Below are positions 7,907 through 16,432 of a stretch of DNA of 64,000 nt, in pieces. Within the stretch, counting starts at the first letter, position 1. Each line of letters begins with the position of its first letter. Where the stretch lies: the NCBI GenBank assembly GCA_018402075.1, contig JAGYJP010000006.1:1-64000 (forward strand), in the 5' to 3' direction. Below the pieces are notes generated by a model that was given only the letters and a program-made list of their open reading frames with translations, did not search any database and was not told the origin of the DNA. The translations under genes and the position numbers were made by a program. This DNA is from Candidatus Nanopelagicales bacterium. Its GTDB lineage: Bacteria > Actinomycetota > Actinomycetes > S36-B12.

Positions 7907-8701
7907 TCAGTTAACGGGTGGATCCGCTGGGTGAACGGACAGGCCAATTCTGGCAGCCTCGGCACTTTTTTTACCCCGCTGGTTGAAATCTGTGAGTACT
8001 TTCTCCCGGTTTTTGCACAGCTTCACGAGCTCCTCATACGCCAATTCGCCGATCAAAGCCACGATTTCGTCCTTGGAGTTGATGTAGACCGGCTCAGGGG
8101 CATTATGGGCCTCGGTATTGCCGGTGCAGTACCAGTGGAAATCGTGGCCGCCCTCGCCCCAGCCGCGGCGGTCGTACTCACCGAGAACCACAACCAGGCG
8201 TTCGCGTCCGTCTTCCTGGTCCTGCTTTTCATAGGTGCGGCGAAGGGGGAGTTGCCAACAGACTTCTGGCTTGGTTTCAATAAATGACACGCCCTCTTGG
8301 ATTGCCAGGTGGTGCAGTGCGCAGCCGTAGCCGCCCTCGAAATCCTCGTTATTGTGGAAAATGCAGGCGCCATTGATCACTCGGGTCTTGTCCGCACCAT
8401 CTTCTTTTTCGGTCCACCCTTTTTTGCCGTGCCCAACTTCGTAGTTCTCCCACAACTCTGGGGTGAGTTTCTTGACCCAGGATTTGACGCGCTTCTCATC
8501 TTTTTTCTCGGAGAAATGGGCACCGTGTACGCAACAGCCGGCATCGGGTTTATCAGCGTCAATGCCTTTGCATCCGCGACCGAAAATACAGTTGTATTTT
8601 GAGGTGAGCCACGTGAGGTCACAACGAATCAATTGATCGGTATCTGCAGGATCAACGAACTCAACCCACTGGCGGGGGAAATCAAGGGGGACTTCAGGCA
8701 C
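7907..8701 (-). CDS. Conserved Cys-rich actinobacterial protein
   Basis: A 264-residue soluble protein with clustered conserved Cys/His: YNCIFGRGCKGI, AGCCVHGAHF, GACIFHN, GCALHH and EVCWQLP. The pattern resembles metal or Fe-S cluster families of the YkgJ/DUF3109 kind and, as far as I recall, the conserved hypothetical next to ppx in mycobacteria (Rv0495c). The GTG start is backed by TAGGCT exactly 6 nt upstream (minus strand). First gene of an apparent two-gene unit with radA, divergent from ppx. Biochemical role unknown. Confidence 0.8.
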   Translation of the reverse strand: MPEVPLDFPRQWVEFVDPADTDQLIRCDLTWLTSKYNCIFGRGCKGIDADKPDAGCCVHGAHFSEKKDEKRVKSWVKKLTPELWENYEVGHGKKGWTEKEDGADKTRVINGACIFHNNEDFEGGYGCALHHLAIQEGVSFIETKPEVCWQLPLRRTYEKQDQEDGRERLVVVLGEYDRRGWGEGGHDFHWYCTGNTEAHNAPEPVYINSKDEIVALIGELAYEELVKLCKNREKVLTDFNQRGKKSAEAARIGLSVHPADPPVN

Positions 8702-8707
8702 GGCCTG

Positions 8708-8713
8708 AGCCTA
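8708..8713 (-). promoter_or_regulatory. -10 box of a leaderless promoter (Cys-rich protein-radA)
   Basis: On the minus strand TAGGCT ends 6 nt before the GTG at 8701. No Shine-Dalgarno. Confidence 0.6.
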
Positions 8714-8809
8714 GGTCAATTGCCATTTCGCTGCAGCATTGGATAGCTTGCTTGGACTCAAGTGATTCGGTTGCGCGCGTTGAGACCGAACTGGTAAAGG
8801 TCCAGACGG

Positions 8810-8815
8810 TAATGT
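8810..8815 (+). promoter_or_regulatory. -10 box of a leaderless promoter (ppx)
   Basis: TAATGT ends 6 nt before the GTG at 8822. Together with the box at 8708-8713 it makes the 120-bp gap a divergent promoter. Confidence 0.55.
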
Positions 8816-8821
8816 AATCCC

Positions 8822-9754
8822 GTGCGATTGGGAGTGTTGGACATCGGTTCGAATACCGTGCACTCACTTGTTGTTGACGCACATTACGGTGGGGCACCCA
8901 CACCGGCTAATAAGAGCAAACTTGAACTCCGCCTGGCTCAATTTGCTGATTCCTCCGGAGTGATATCCACCGAAGCAATCGATACTCTCATTGACTTCAT
9001 TACCCAAAGCCAAATAACTTCGGAACAGTTGGGCGTGAGTCAAACAATTGCGTTCGCGACCTCTGCAATCCGCGATGCGCCCAATCAGGCTGAGTTACGA
9101 GAACGGGTAGAACAAGAAACCGGCATTCATATCAATGTATTAAGTGGTGAGACGGAAGCCGAATTGACCTTTCTTGCCGCCCGCAGGTGGGTGGGCTGGT
9201 CCGCCGGTCCGCTAATGGTTTTCGATATTGGTGGCGGATCACTGGAATTAGCCGTGGGTCATGATGAAGAACCCGATGTCGCCGTGTCCCTACCCCTTGG
9301 CGCTGGGCTACTGACCCGGGAATTCATCCCCGCAGATCCACCCTCGGCCACTCATATCAAGGAATTGCGCAAATACATCCGAGCAGAAATCGCTGCCACC
9401 GTGAGCAAACTGTCCAAAGGGGAGAAGCCGCGGGCCCATGTCGGAACATCTAAATCATTTAAGCAACTTGCCAGGATCGCCGGCGCCCCGGATTCATCGG
9501 CGGGCATTTACGTGGAGCGCAACCTCTCCCTGGCGGGAGTGAGTCAGATCATTGATCGTCTGGCCCCCATGGACGAGCAACAGCGCCAGCAACTCCCTGG
9601 CGTTTCGGCAGGCAGATCAGGTCAAATGCTGGCAGGGGCGCTCGTTGCTGAGGCAGCCATGGAACTTTTTCATGCCTCCGAAATCTCGATTTGCCCGTGG
9701 GCCCTGCGCGAGGGCGTGATTCTGCGGTCCCTGGACTCGATGTCATCTGAGTAG
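8822..9754 (+). CDS. ppx: Exopolyphosphatase / pppGpp phosphohydrolase family (Ppx/GppA)
   Basis: A 310-residue actin-fold phosphatase of the Ppx/GppA family, which hydrolyses terminal phosphates of polyphosphate or pppGpp. Phosphate-binding motifs: VLDIGSNTVHSLV at residues 5-17 and FDIGGGSLEL near 138; the intermediate motif ATSAIRDAPN is typical. It has the short actinobacterial form without the C-terminal HD domain of E. coli Ppx. Position next to the conserved Cys-rich protein and upstream of proC matches mycobacterial order. Substrate preference cannot be read from sequence. Confidence 0.9.
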   Translation: MRLGVLDIGSNTVHSLVVDAHYGGAPTPANKSKLELRLAQFADSSGVISTEAIDTLIDFITQSQITSEQLGVSQTIAFATSAIRDAPNQAELRERVEQETGIHINVLSGETEAELTFLAARRWVGWSAGPLMVFDIGGGSLELAVGHDEEPDVAVSLPLGAGLLTREFIPADPPSATHIKELRKYIRAEIAATVSKLSKGEKPRAHVGTSKSFKQLARIAGAPDSSAGIYVERNLSLAGVSQIIDRLAPMDEQQRQQLPGVSAGRSGQMLAGALVAEAAMELFHASEISICPWALREGVILRSLDSMSSE

Positions 9755-9795
9755 GTTGCCCAAGAATTAACCCTCGAACTAGCCAAGGCAGTATT

Positions 9796-9849
9796 GCTGT
9801 GGTGAACTACACCGCTGTGGTGAACTACATCGCAGTGGTGAACTACGCC
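9796..9849 (+). repeat. Three 18-bp tandem repeats
   Basis: Three head-to-tail copies of GCTGTGGTGAACTACACC (9796-9813, 9814-9831, 9832-9849) with three substitutions in total, in the 129-bp gap before the P-type ATPase. As codons they give repeated VVNY[T/I/A]A. The first copy contains the inverted repeat GGTG-AACTA-CACC. Confidence 0.85.
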
Positions 9850-9879
9850 GGTTGGGAAATTGGACGCATGAGGGGATGA
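9799..9879 (+). CDS. Possible 26-codon leader ORF ahead of the P-type ATPase
   Basis: From GTG 9799 the 18-bp repeats translate in phase as a repeated VVNYxA peptide, ending with TGA 4 bp before the ATPase ATG. The spacing would allow translational coupling. There is no clear Shine-Dalgarno for this ORF, and the repeats may instead be a DNA-level regulatory array. Tentative. Confidence 0.25.
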   Translation: MVNYTAVVNYIAVVNYAGWEIGRMRG

Positions 9880-9883
9880 GGTC

Positions 9884-12337
9884 ATGACCACGGAAGATCA
9901 GCAATCTCTCGATGCTCAATATGCTCAAGATGCTCGCGTTACTCAAGATGATCGCGATGCTCTACATGGTCTGACAACCGCCGAGGTCGAGGAGCGGGTT
10001 GCGCGCGGGGAAACAAATGACGCACCTGATGCGTATAGCCGCAGCCTGTCCAGCATCATTCGTGCAAACACTCTGACATGGTTTAACTTCCTGATTGGCT
10101 CATTGTGGATCGTGATGCTGATGGTGGCACCGTGGCAAGACTCACTCTTTGGTCTTGTGATTGTGGCAAATACCCTGATCGGAACAACCCAGGAGTATCG
10201 GGCTTCACGCACATTGGCCAAACTCGCCGTGATCGGAGAAGCCAAGCCGGTTGTTCGTCGAAATGGTGAAGATATTTCAGTGAACTCCAAGGACGTTGTT
10301 CTTGACGATCTCCTTGCAATCAAGATTGGTGATCAACTAGTTGTTGACGGCGTGGTCGTGGCCTCCAATGGGTTGGAGATTGATGAAAGCCTATTGACGG
10401 GTGAAGCAGACCCGGTGGACAAAACTGTCGGTGACGAAGCCATGAGCGGCTCATTTATTGTTGCAGGTTCGGGGTACTACCGTGCCACACGCGTGGGGCG
10501 TGATTCTTTCGCAGCGGGATTAACCGAACAGGCAAAGAAATTTCAAAAAACTGACTCCGAACTTCGGGATTCCATTAACCGGTTCATTCGATACGTTTCA
10601 TATTTCTTGCTGCCGGTCGGAATACTGCTATTGCTGTCTCAGTTATATCGAGCGAAGCTCCCACTCGACGAAGCAATCCGAGGAACAATTGCCGGTGTTG
10701 TCACCATGGTCCCCGAAGGCCTGGTTCTGCTGACATCAATTGCCATGGCCGTCTCTGTAATTGCATTAGCACGCAAGCGGGTGCTGGTACAGGACCTACC
10801 AGCCGTTGAAGTCCTTGCCCGCGTGGACACAGTTTGCGCGGATAAAACCGGAACCCTCACTGAACCGGGCATGCAGGTGCAAGACATTGTCGACCTCACC
10901 ACCGATACGAATACCCTCGCTGACATTCCTCGCGCATTGGGCGCATTGGCGTCCATTGACGACAACCCGAACCCCACGCTGACCGCAATTGCTACAAAGT
11001 TTCCCTCACCACAGTGGGTGGAAGCCAGTAGCGTGCCGTTCTCCAGCGCACGCAAATGGGCAGCGGCAACTTTTGATGAACACGGTACCTGGATCATTGG
11101 TGCCCCAGAAATGGTGGATCCAAACAACTCGGTAATGCGCACACAATCAGATAAATACGCGGCGACAGGAGCCCGCGTGCTGGTACTTGCCACCCACAGC
11201 ACCCCACTGACCGCTGAAAACGTGCTCACCGAGTCTGGCGGTGTCATGAGCGTGGCGCTGGTGGTGATTAGCCAAACACTGCGATCCGATGCCGCACCCA
11301 CCGTCCGGTATTTCCTTGACCAAGGAGTGAATGTCAAGGTGATATCGGGTGACAATGCCGAAACAGTGGGAGCAATTGCCCAGCAAGCAGGTGTTCCAGG
11401 AGCGGATCACCCGTACGACGCTCGCCACTTGCCTACCAGCACCCGAGATATTGCAGATGTTCTCGCAACCGAAAATGTTTTTGGTCGAGTCACCCCAGCG
11501 CAGAAGCAGGGAATGGTGGAAGCACTGCACACCCGAGGCAAAACAGTGGCCATGACAGGTGACGGTGTCAACGATGTCCTGGCCCTAAAGAGTGCCGATC
11601 TGGGAATAGCCATGGGATCCGGTGCGGGTGCAACTCGTGCCGTTGCGCAAATCGTGCTACTTGATGATCAATGGTCGGTCATGCCCAGTGTTGTTGCCCA
11701 AGGCCGCAAGGTGCTCGGCAATATTGAGCGAGTAGCCGACGTGTTCCTCACCAAGAGCTTTTATGCCATGATCGTGAGCGCTGCAGCGGCAATCTTCGCG
11801 GTCGCATTCCCTTTCCTGCCTCGACACCTGACACTGGTGAGTGCGCTGACCATCGGTATTCCCGGCTTCTTCCTGGCCCTCATGCCAAACACGGAAAGAT
11901 TCCGCCCGGGATTTTTTAATCGGGTGCTTCTTTTCGCTATACCTGCAGGAATCATTGCGGCGGTATCCGCATTTGTGAGTTACGGCGCGGCGCTGTATTT
12001 CGAGGAACCGATGCTCAATGCACAATCGGCGGCGACAATTACGCTTTTTATTGTCACGATTGCAGTGCTGGCACAAAGTGCTCGACCACTCAATCTGATT
12101 CGCATTGGAATTGTCCTCACCATGGTCCTGATGTTTGTTGCCGTTTTGTACATCCCGTTTCTTTCAGAGTTCTTCGCTTTGACGTTGGGCCCGGAAAAGT
12201 ACAGTGTGATTAGTATTTCTGTGGGGTTGGTCGGTGCTGTGGCGGTATGGGCGGTCACCGTGTACACGGATAAGTGGCGCAGGGCACCCAGCGAAGCACC
12301 TGAAGTAGAAGTAATACAGGAAGACGCGCAGTTATGA
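9884..12337 (+). CDS. P-type cation-transporting ATPase (CtpE-like)
   Basis: An 817-residue P-type ATPase. TGE of the actuator domain lies near residue 172, the phosphorylated Asp in DKTGTLTE at 320, TGDGVND at about 558, and about ten membrane segments are present. The helix-4 motif reads VPEGL, as in the mycobacterial CtpE calcium-transport group; there is no N-terminal heavy-metal-binding CXXC. Ca2+ is the best guess for the ion, as inference. AGGGG precedes the ATG. The first 20 codons carry a short 9-bp microrepeat (ATGCTCAAT-like, about 9911-9938). It overlaps the next gene by 4 bp (ATGA). Confidence 0.9.
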   Translation: MTTEDQQSLDAQYAQDARVTQDDRDALHGLTTAEVEERVARGETNDAPDAYSRSLSSIIRANTLTWFNFLIGSLWIVMLMVAPWQDSLFGLVIVANTLIGTTQEYRASRTLAKLAVIGEAKPVVRRNGEDISVNSKDVVLDDLLAIKIGDQLVVDGVVVASNGLEIDESLLTGEADPVDKTVGDEAMSGSFIVAGSGYYRATRVGRDSFAAGLTEQAKKFQKTDSELRDSINRFIRYVSYFLLPVGILLLLSQLYRAKLPLDEAIRGTIAGVVTMVPEGLVLLTSIAMAVSVIALARKRVLVQDLPAVEVLARVDTVCADKTGTLTEPGMQVQDIVDLTTDTNTLADIPRALGALASIDDNPNPTLTAIATKFPSPQWVEASSVPFSSARKWAAATFDEHGTWIIGAPEMVDPNNSVMRTQSDKYAATGARVLVLATHSTPLTAENVLTESGGVMSVALVVISQTLRSDAAPTVRYFLDQGVNVKVISGDNAETVGAIAQQAGVPGADHPYDARHLPTSTRDIADVLATENVFGRVTPAQKQGMVEALHTRGKTVAMTGDGVNDVLALKSADLGIAMGSGAGATRAVAQIVLLDDQWSVMPSVVAQGRKVLGNIERVADVFLTKSFYAMIVSAAAAIFAVAFPFLPRHLTLVSALTIGIPGFFLALMPNTERFRPGFFNRVLLFAIPAGIIAAVSAFVSYGAALYFEEPMLNAQSAATITLFIVTIAVLAQSARPLNLIRIGIVLTMVLMFVAVLYIPFLSEFFALTLGPEKYSVISISVGLVGAVAVWAVTVYTDKWRRAPSEAPEVEVIQEDAQL

Positions 12338-13107
12338 AATTTGGACTGTCGACATCTAGTGTGTACCCGGAGTCCACGGCCGCAGCATTTGAAATTGCGG
12401 CAGCAACCGGCTACGACGGTGTCGAGGTCATGGTCGGTGTTGATTCCATGAGTCAAGACTCCACTGTGCTGCGCAACCTGGTCCAGCATTATCAAATTCC
12501 GATTGTGTCTCTGCACGCACCGTGTTTGCTGGTTACCCAGCGAGTATGGGGAACTGACCCATGGGGAAAACTGACGACAGCGGATGAAGTCGCCCAATTA
12601 CTGGGTGCCGAAACCGTGGTGGTGCACCCGCCTTTTCGATGGCAGCGAGACTATGCCAAGAAATTCGAATCAGGAATTGCCGAACTCAATCTCAACAGCC
12701 CGGTCACCTTCACGGTGGAAAACATGTACCCATGGCGTGCCGGTAAAGGCGCGGTGCCGGCTTATGCCCCCGATTGGGATGTGCGAAAACAGAATTACTC
12801 CAGTGTCACCTTGGATTTCTCCCACACGGCGGTATCTCGAACCGACCCACAGGACATGATTCGAGATCTGGGTTCTCGTTTGGGTCACATTCACTTGGCC
12901 GATGGCACAGATTCGGCAGCAGATGAACACTTGGTGCCCGGAAGAGGCACTCAGCCACTTGCAGAATCATTCTCGTTGCTGAGGGCCTCCGGATTTGATG
13001 GAATGGTGATCTCTGAAATCTCCACGCGCGGAGCGGCAACCCGAGAACAGCGCATTAGCGATATTCGTGAGAGCCTAGAGTTCGGTCGAGCGCACCTGTT
13101 GGGCTGA
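12334..13107 (+). CDS. Sugar phosphate isomerase/epimerase family TIM barrel
   Basis: A 257-residue xylose-isomerase-like TIM barrel of the AP-endonuclease-2 superfamily. Metal-ligand motifs of the family are visible: VVVHPPF, FTVENMYPW, LDFSHTAVS, GHIHLADG and a C-terminal ISEIST. The start overlaps the ATPase stop by 4 bp, so they are cotranscribed. In mycobacteria the orthologous position (between ppx and proC) also holds such a gene, without the ATPase. The natural substrate is unknown; this superfamily covers many sugar isomerases and some endonucleases. Confidence 0.85.
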   Translation: MKFGLSTSSVYPESTAAAFEIAAATGYDGVEVMVGVDSMSQDSTVLRNLVQHYQIPIVSLHAPCLLVTQRVWGTDPWGKLTTADEVAQLLGAETVVVHPPFRWQRDYAKKFESGIAELNLNSPVTFTVENMYPWRAGKGAVPAYAPDWDVRKQNYSSVTLDFSHTAVSRTDPQDMIRDLGSRLGHIHLADGTDSAADEHLVPGRGTQPLAESFSLLRASGFDGMVISEISTRGAATREQRISDIRESLEFGRAHLLG

Positions 13108-13136
13108 ATTATCGGTTTATCACGTGGGAGGCAAGC

Positions 13137-13751
13137 ATGGCGGAAACGCCGAATCAGGGTTCGAATCCTGGCGATCTCAACGGTGTGGTCAAAGCCGCCC
13201 GGGAAGCCTTCCTTGCCAGCGGCTATGCCCGAACAACGGTGAAGTCCATCGCTGCGGCAGCGGGGGTCGCGCCCACTGTCATCACCAGCCTGTACAACAA
13301 CAAGGAAGCTTTATTCGCTGCCGCCATGGCCCTGCCATTTGATCCTCAGCGCGCCATTCCCGCACTTGTTGCTCCCGGCATTGATGGAATGGGGGAGCGC
13401 ATTGTTCGTTCGACTTTCCAGCTTGTCGCAGATGACAATGTCCGCACCGACCTCGGCAAGGCAGCCGGGATGGTTCAGGGAACCACCATCTCCGGGGTCG
13501 ATGTATTCGGGGTGATCAAGCCCTTGTCAGATTATTTCCAGACCGCTGTGATTGACCGGGTGCTGATGGCGGTGGGGATCCCTGATGCCCGGATGCGGGG
13601 TGCGCTGATCAGCGCATATCTTTCTGGAGTGATCACTTATCGCTACTTCTTGAAAGTGGAACCTCTGGCGTCATTGCCAGAAGATCAGGTTGTTGCCATG
13701 GTGGCGCCGGTGATACAAAATCTGATTGATCCCACGAAACCACTTGCTTAG
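13137..13751 (+). CDS. TetR-family transcriptional regulator
   Basis: A 204-residue regulator with the N-terminal TetR helix-turn-helix (about residues 20-65: AREAFLASGYARTTVKSIA then VAPTVITSLYNNKEALFAAA) and an all-helical C-terminal ligand domain of the kind found in actinobacterial TetR_C subfamilies. GGGAGG five bases before the ATG fixes the start. It could regulate the upstream ATPase/isomerase pair or the downstream proC, but no palindromic operator was identified. Ligand unknown. Confidence 0.88.
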   Translation: MAETPNQGSNPGDLNGVVKAAREAFLASGYARTTVKSIAAAAGVAPTVITSLYNNKEALFAAAMALPFDPQRAIPALVAPGIDGMGERIVRSTFQLVADDNVRTDLGKAAGMVQGTTISGVDVFGVIKPLSDYFQTAVIDRVLMAVGIPDARMRGALISAYLSGVITYRYFLKVEPLASLPEDQVVAMVAPVIQNLIDPTKPLA

Positions 13752-13774
13752 CCCGACTGTTCCCGAACATGTGG

Positions 13775-13780
13775 CAGGCT
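13775..13780 (+). promoter_or_regulatory. -10-like box of a leaderless promoter (proC)
   Basis: CAGGCT ends 6 nt before the ATG at 13787. The first base is C rather than T, as also at the ubiE and acyl-CoA ligase starts. Confidence 0.45.
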
Positions 13781-13786
13781 GAGGGC

Positions 13787-14668
13787 ATGTCTGACTCACG
13801 CGTTGCGAGCACACCCGTGAGAACCATTGGAATAATTGGTACGGGCTCCATGGGACAGGCGCTTATTTCCGGCTGGTCAGCAACTGGCGCTTCAGGAACG
13901 GGAAACCAGATCGTGGCAGTTGTACGCGATTCTGCGAAATACGCCCATCTCGAGTCCACATATGCGGTGACCGTGACCCAAGACCGCGAAGCATTGGCGC
14001 AGTGCAACGTGATTGTGATTGCGATCAAGCCACAGATGATTCGTGAGATTCTTCATGAGTTTGCTGCATGTATTGCCCCCGGAACCGTCATAATTTCAGT
14101 TGCCGCGGGGATCACCACCGAGTTCATCGCAAAAACACTGTCCAACACCGACCAAATTATTCGGGCAATGCCCAATACGCCTTCGATTATTGGCAAGGGA
14201 ATGACCGGCATTAGTGGATCGCCCACATGCACCCGGGAATCCCTCGAACTCGCCCGCGAACTCATGTCATCTGTTGGGGCGGTTGTGGAAGTGCCCGAGT
14301 CCCAACAAAATGCACTCGCCGCTGTGAGCGGCAGTGGGCCGGCGTACCTGTTTTATCTGGCTGAGTACCTGCTTGTGGGTGCGCAGGCACTCGGCTTGGA
14401 CCTGCCCACGGCCCAAGAAATTGTCCGCCAAACACTGGCGGGGTCAGCTGAACTCTTGGCAACCTCCGCGAGCACTCCTGAGGAACTCCGCCGGCAGGTA
14501 ACTTCCCCCGGTGGCATGACGGCAGCGGCCATGCAGGTCCTCGACGAAGCCAATGTTGGTGCCGCGGTTATTGCAGCATTGGCACAGGGCACCGATCGCG
14601 CCAATGAACTCGGTGCGAGTGAACTCGGAGCTAATGAACTCGGTGCACAGCAACGTGGCACAACATGA
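13787..14668 (+). CDS. proC: Pyrroline-5-carboxylate reductase
   Basis: A 293-residue enzyme for the last step of proline synthesis, reducing pyrroline-5-carboxylate with NAD(P)H. The Rossmann motif GIIGTGSMGQALISGW is near residues 14-29, MPNTP near 125 and the substrate-site signature SGSGPAYLFYLAE in the C-terminal domain. The ATG at 13787 matches the family N-terminus and the -10 spacing; the upstream ATG 13769 is less likely. The extreme C-terminus is a threefold [N/S]ELGA repeat. Overlaps the next gene by 4 bp. Confidence 0.95.
   Translation: MSDSRVASTPVRTIGIIGTGSMGQALISGWSATGASGTGNQIVAVVRDSAKYAHLESTYAVTVTQDREALAQCNVIVIAIKPQMIREILHEFAACIAPGTVIISVAAGITTEFIAKTLSNTDQIIRAMPNTPSIIGKGMTGISGSPTCTRESLELARELMSSVGAVVEVPESQQNALAAVSGSGPAYLFYLAEYLLVGAQALGLDLPTAQEIVRQTLAGSAELLATSASTPEELRRQVTSPGGMTAAAMQVLDEANVGAAVIAALAQGTDRANELGASELGANELGAQQRGTT
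14603..14647 (+). repeat. In-frame 3 x 15-bp tandem repeat at the proC 3' end
   Basis: AATGAACTCGGTGCG and two diverged copies (14603-14617, 14618-14632, 14633-14647) encode NELGA-SELGA-NELGA just before the proC stop. They lie beyond the conserved fold, so expansion would be tolerated. Confidence 0.85.
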
Positions 14669-15864
14669 CATTGTCGAGTCCCTCGAGTTTATTTATTCCA
14701 TGGAACGACGACCTAGCTGAGTACAATCTGGGACCCACTCATCCGCTTGCGCCGATCCGGGTGCAATTGGCCATGCGTCTTGCACAGGAGTTGGGTGTCC
14801 TTGATGGCGTCACGCTGACACCCAACTTTGCAATTGCCACAGATGAGCAACTGATGAGAGTGCACACCCCCGAACTGATCGCGGCGGTTAAACAGGCCTC
14901 CGATGACCCGCATTACTTCTCTGCCGAACACGGACTCGGTACTTCAGATGACCCGGTGTTCCCGCACATGCATCGGGCAGCTGCACGGGTTGCGGGCGCA
15001 ACAACTGCAGCCGCCATTGCAGTGTGGACGGGTGAAGCAGAACATGCGGTCAACCTCGCAGGCGGATTGCATCATGGCCATGCAAATGCTGCGGCGGGAT
15101 TCTGTGTCTACAACGACATCGCGGTCGCAATTGCCGAATTACTTGACCGTGGGGCGCAGCGCATTGCCTACATCGATATTGATGCCCACCACGGTGATGG
15201 TGTTCAGGAAATCTTCTGGAATGACCCCAGAGTCCTCACTATTTCCATCCATGAAAGCCCCCGAACCCTGTTTCCCGGAACCGGGGAACCAAGTGAAATC
15301 GGTGGCCCCGATGCCCTCGGAAGTGCGGTAAACATTGCCCTTCCAGCGGGAACCGGTGACCAAGGTTTTCTGCGAGCTTTTTCTGCGGTTGTGCCACCTA
15401 TTGTGAATGCATTCGGTCCCGAAATCATTATTTGCCAAAACGGCGCTGATTCACATCTAGAAGATCCACTGACTCATTTGACGCTAACCGTCGACGGTCA
15501 ACTCAGTGCATATAAAGCCGTTCACCGACTTGCGCACGCACATGGTGGAAAGTTGGTATCCGTTGGCGGCGGCGGCTATGACCTCTTCGATGCTGTCCCA
15601 CGATCCTGGGCGCACCTTGTTGCGGTGATGGCGGATGTGCCGCTGGATAAAACCACACCGATTCCGGATTCATTTATTGAATTCGTCAGGGCGCTCACCG
15701 GTACTGTGATGACCCCCGTCATGACAGACGGGGCAGAACCGTGGGCCAAACCAATTGACCAAGGTTTCAACCCACAAAATCCGGTGGACTCCGCAATCAT
15801 GCAGACTCGGTTAGCCGTATTTCCTCATCACGATCTGGACCCTGAAGTTGATTTCTGGTTCTAG
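14665..15864 (+). CDS. AcuC-like deacetylase (histone deacetylase superfamily)
   Basis: A 399-residue zinc amidohydrolase of the class I HDAC fold, related to AcuC, which in Bacillus deacetylates acetyl-CoA synthetase. Visible motifs: GGLHHGHANAAAGFCVYND with the catalytic His pair, IDIDAHHGDGVQ with the zinc Asp/His ligands, and GADSHLEDPLTHL. The ATG overlaps the proC stop (ATGA). Since a GNAT acetyltransferase fusion lies at 33725 in the same window, reversible lysine acetylation is plausible in this organism; a direct link is inference. Confidence 0.9.
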   Translation: MTLSSPSSLFIPWNDDLAEYNLGPTHPLAPIRVQLAMRLAQELGVLDGVTLTPNFAIATDEQLMRVHTPELIAAVKQASDDPHYFSAEHGLGTSDDPVFPHMHRAAARVAGATTAAAIAVWTGEAEHAVNLAGGLHHGHANAAAGFCVYNDIAVAIAELLDRGAQRIAYIDIDAHHGDGVQEIFWNDPRVLTISIHESPRTLFPGTGEPSEIGGPDALGSAVNIALPAGTGDQGFLRAFSAVVPPIVNAFGPEIIICQNGADSHLEDPLTHLTLTVDGQLSAYKAVHRLAHAHGGKLVSVGGGGYDLFDAVPRSWAHLVAVMADVPLDKTTPIPDSFIEFVRALTGTVMTPVMTDGAEPWAKPIDQGFNPQNPVDSAIMQTRLAVFPHHDLDPEVDFWF

Positions 15865-16003
15865 CGTGTCAGAACCCCCGAGCGAATTAATTTCAGGTAT
15901 TGGGTGACAAGTGAGGCCCCCTATCCACTAGGGTTCGGTGAGCGCCTTATGCGGGTGCTCACCACCAGTTCGAATCAGTACCATTTGAAAACAGGAGATA
16001 CGT

Positions 16004-16201
16004 ATGGCCACTTCGGCACTAGGCGATGTGCGATTCTTGACCGTTGCAGAAGTCGCGTCAGTGATGCGCGTTTCCAAGATGACCGTGTACCGCTTGGTAC
16101 ATAACGGCGAACTCCCTGCCGTGCGTGTTGGTCGTTCTTTCCGTGTTCCCGAGCAGGCGGTGCAGGATTACCTCCGCGACTCGTTCATCGAGACCGCGTA
16201 A
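16004..16201 (+). CDS. bldC: BldC-like MerR-type DNA-binding protein
   Basis: A 65-residue protein consisting of a single excisionase/MerR-type winged helix (LTVAEVASVMRVSKMTVYRL at about 12-31, then GRSFRVPEQAVQDYL). This is the size and sequence of Streptomyces BldC, a developmental regulator; orthologues occur in non-sporulating actinobacteria. AGGAG before the ATG supports the start. Next gene: bS22, the usual neighbour. Targets cannot be predicted here. Confidence 0.93.
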   Translation: MATSALGDVRFLTVAEVASVMRVSKMTVYRLVHNGELPAVRVGRSFRVPEQAVQDYLRDSFIETA

Positions 16202-16254
16202 CCGCTTTTCCCAAGGGGTCGGTTCTCACCGAAACGGGAGCAGATAGACTCCAC

Positions 16255-16312
16255 TTCGTTCGCGAAAAGCCTTCGCGTTCGTTCGCGAAAAGCTTTCGCG
16301 TAATTTTCTTTT
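16255..16312 (+). terminator. Tandem duplicated hairpin terminator
   Basis: A 23-bp unit is repeated head to tail (16255-16277 and 16278-16300, one mismatch). Each copy folds into a hairpin; the second is a 7-bp stem CGCGAAA/TTTCGCG followed by TAATTTTCTTTT. It lies between bldC and bS22 and ends bldC transcription. The T-tract makes the second copy a standard intrinsic terminator. Confidence 0.8.
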
Positions 16313-16330
16313 AGTCACAAAGGATCGTTA

Positions 16331-16429
16331 ATGGGCTCAGTAATTAAAAAACGTCGCAAGCGGATGGCGAAGAAGAAGCATCGCAAACTGCTGCGTCGTA
16401 CGAGAGTCCAGCGCAGAAACAAGAAGTAA
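16331..16429 (+). CDS. Small ribosomal subunit protein bS22
   Basis: A 32-residue protein, almost entirely Lys/Arg: [19 protein letters not shown] and onward to RRNKK. It matches the AURKAIP1/COX24-domain peptide identified in mycobacterial ribosomes as bS22. AAAGGA lies 6 bases before the ATG. Too short for most gene callers. Situated between bldC and the acyltransferase as in other actinobacteria; the sugar-nucleotide epimerase that often follows it is absent here. Confidence 0.95.
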   Translation: MGSVIKKRRKRMAKKKHRKLLRRTRVQRRNKK

Positions 16430-16432
16430 CTT

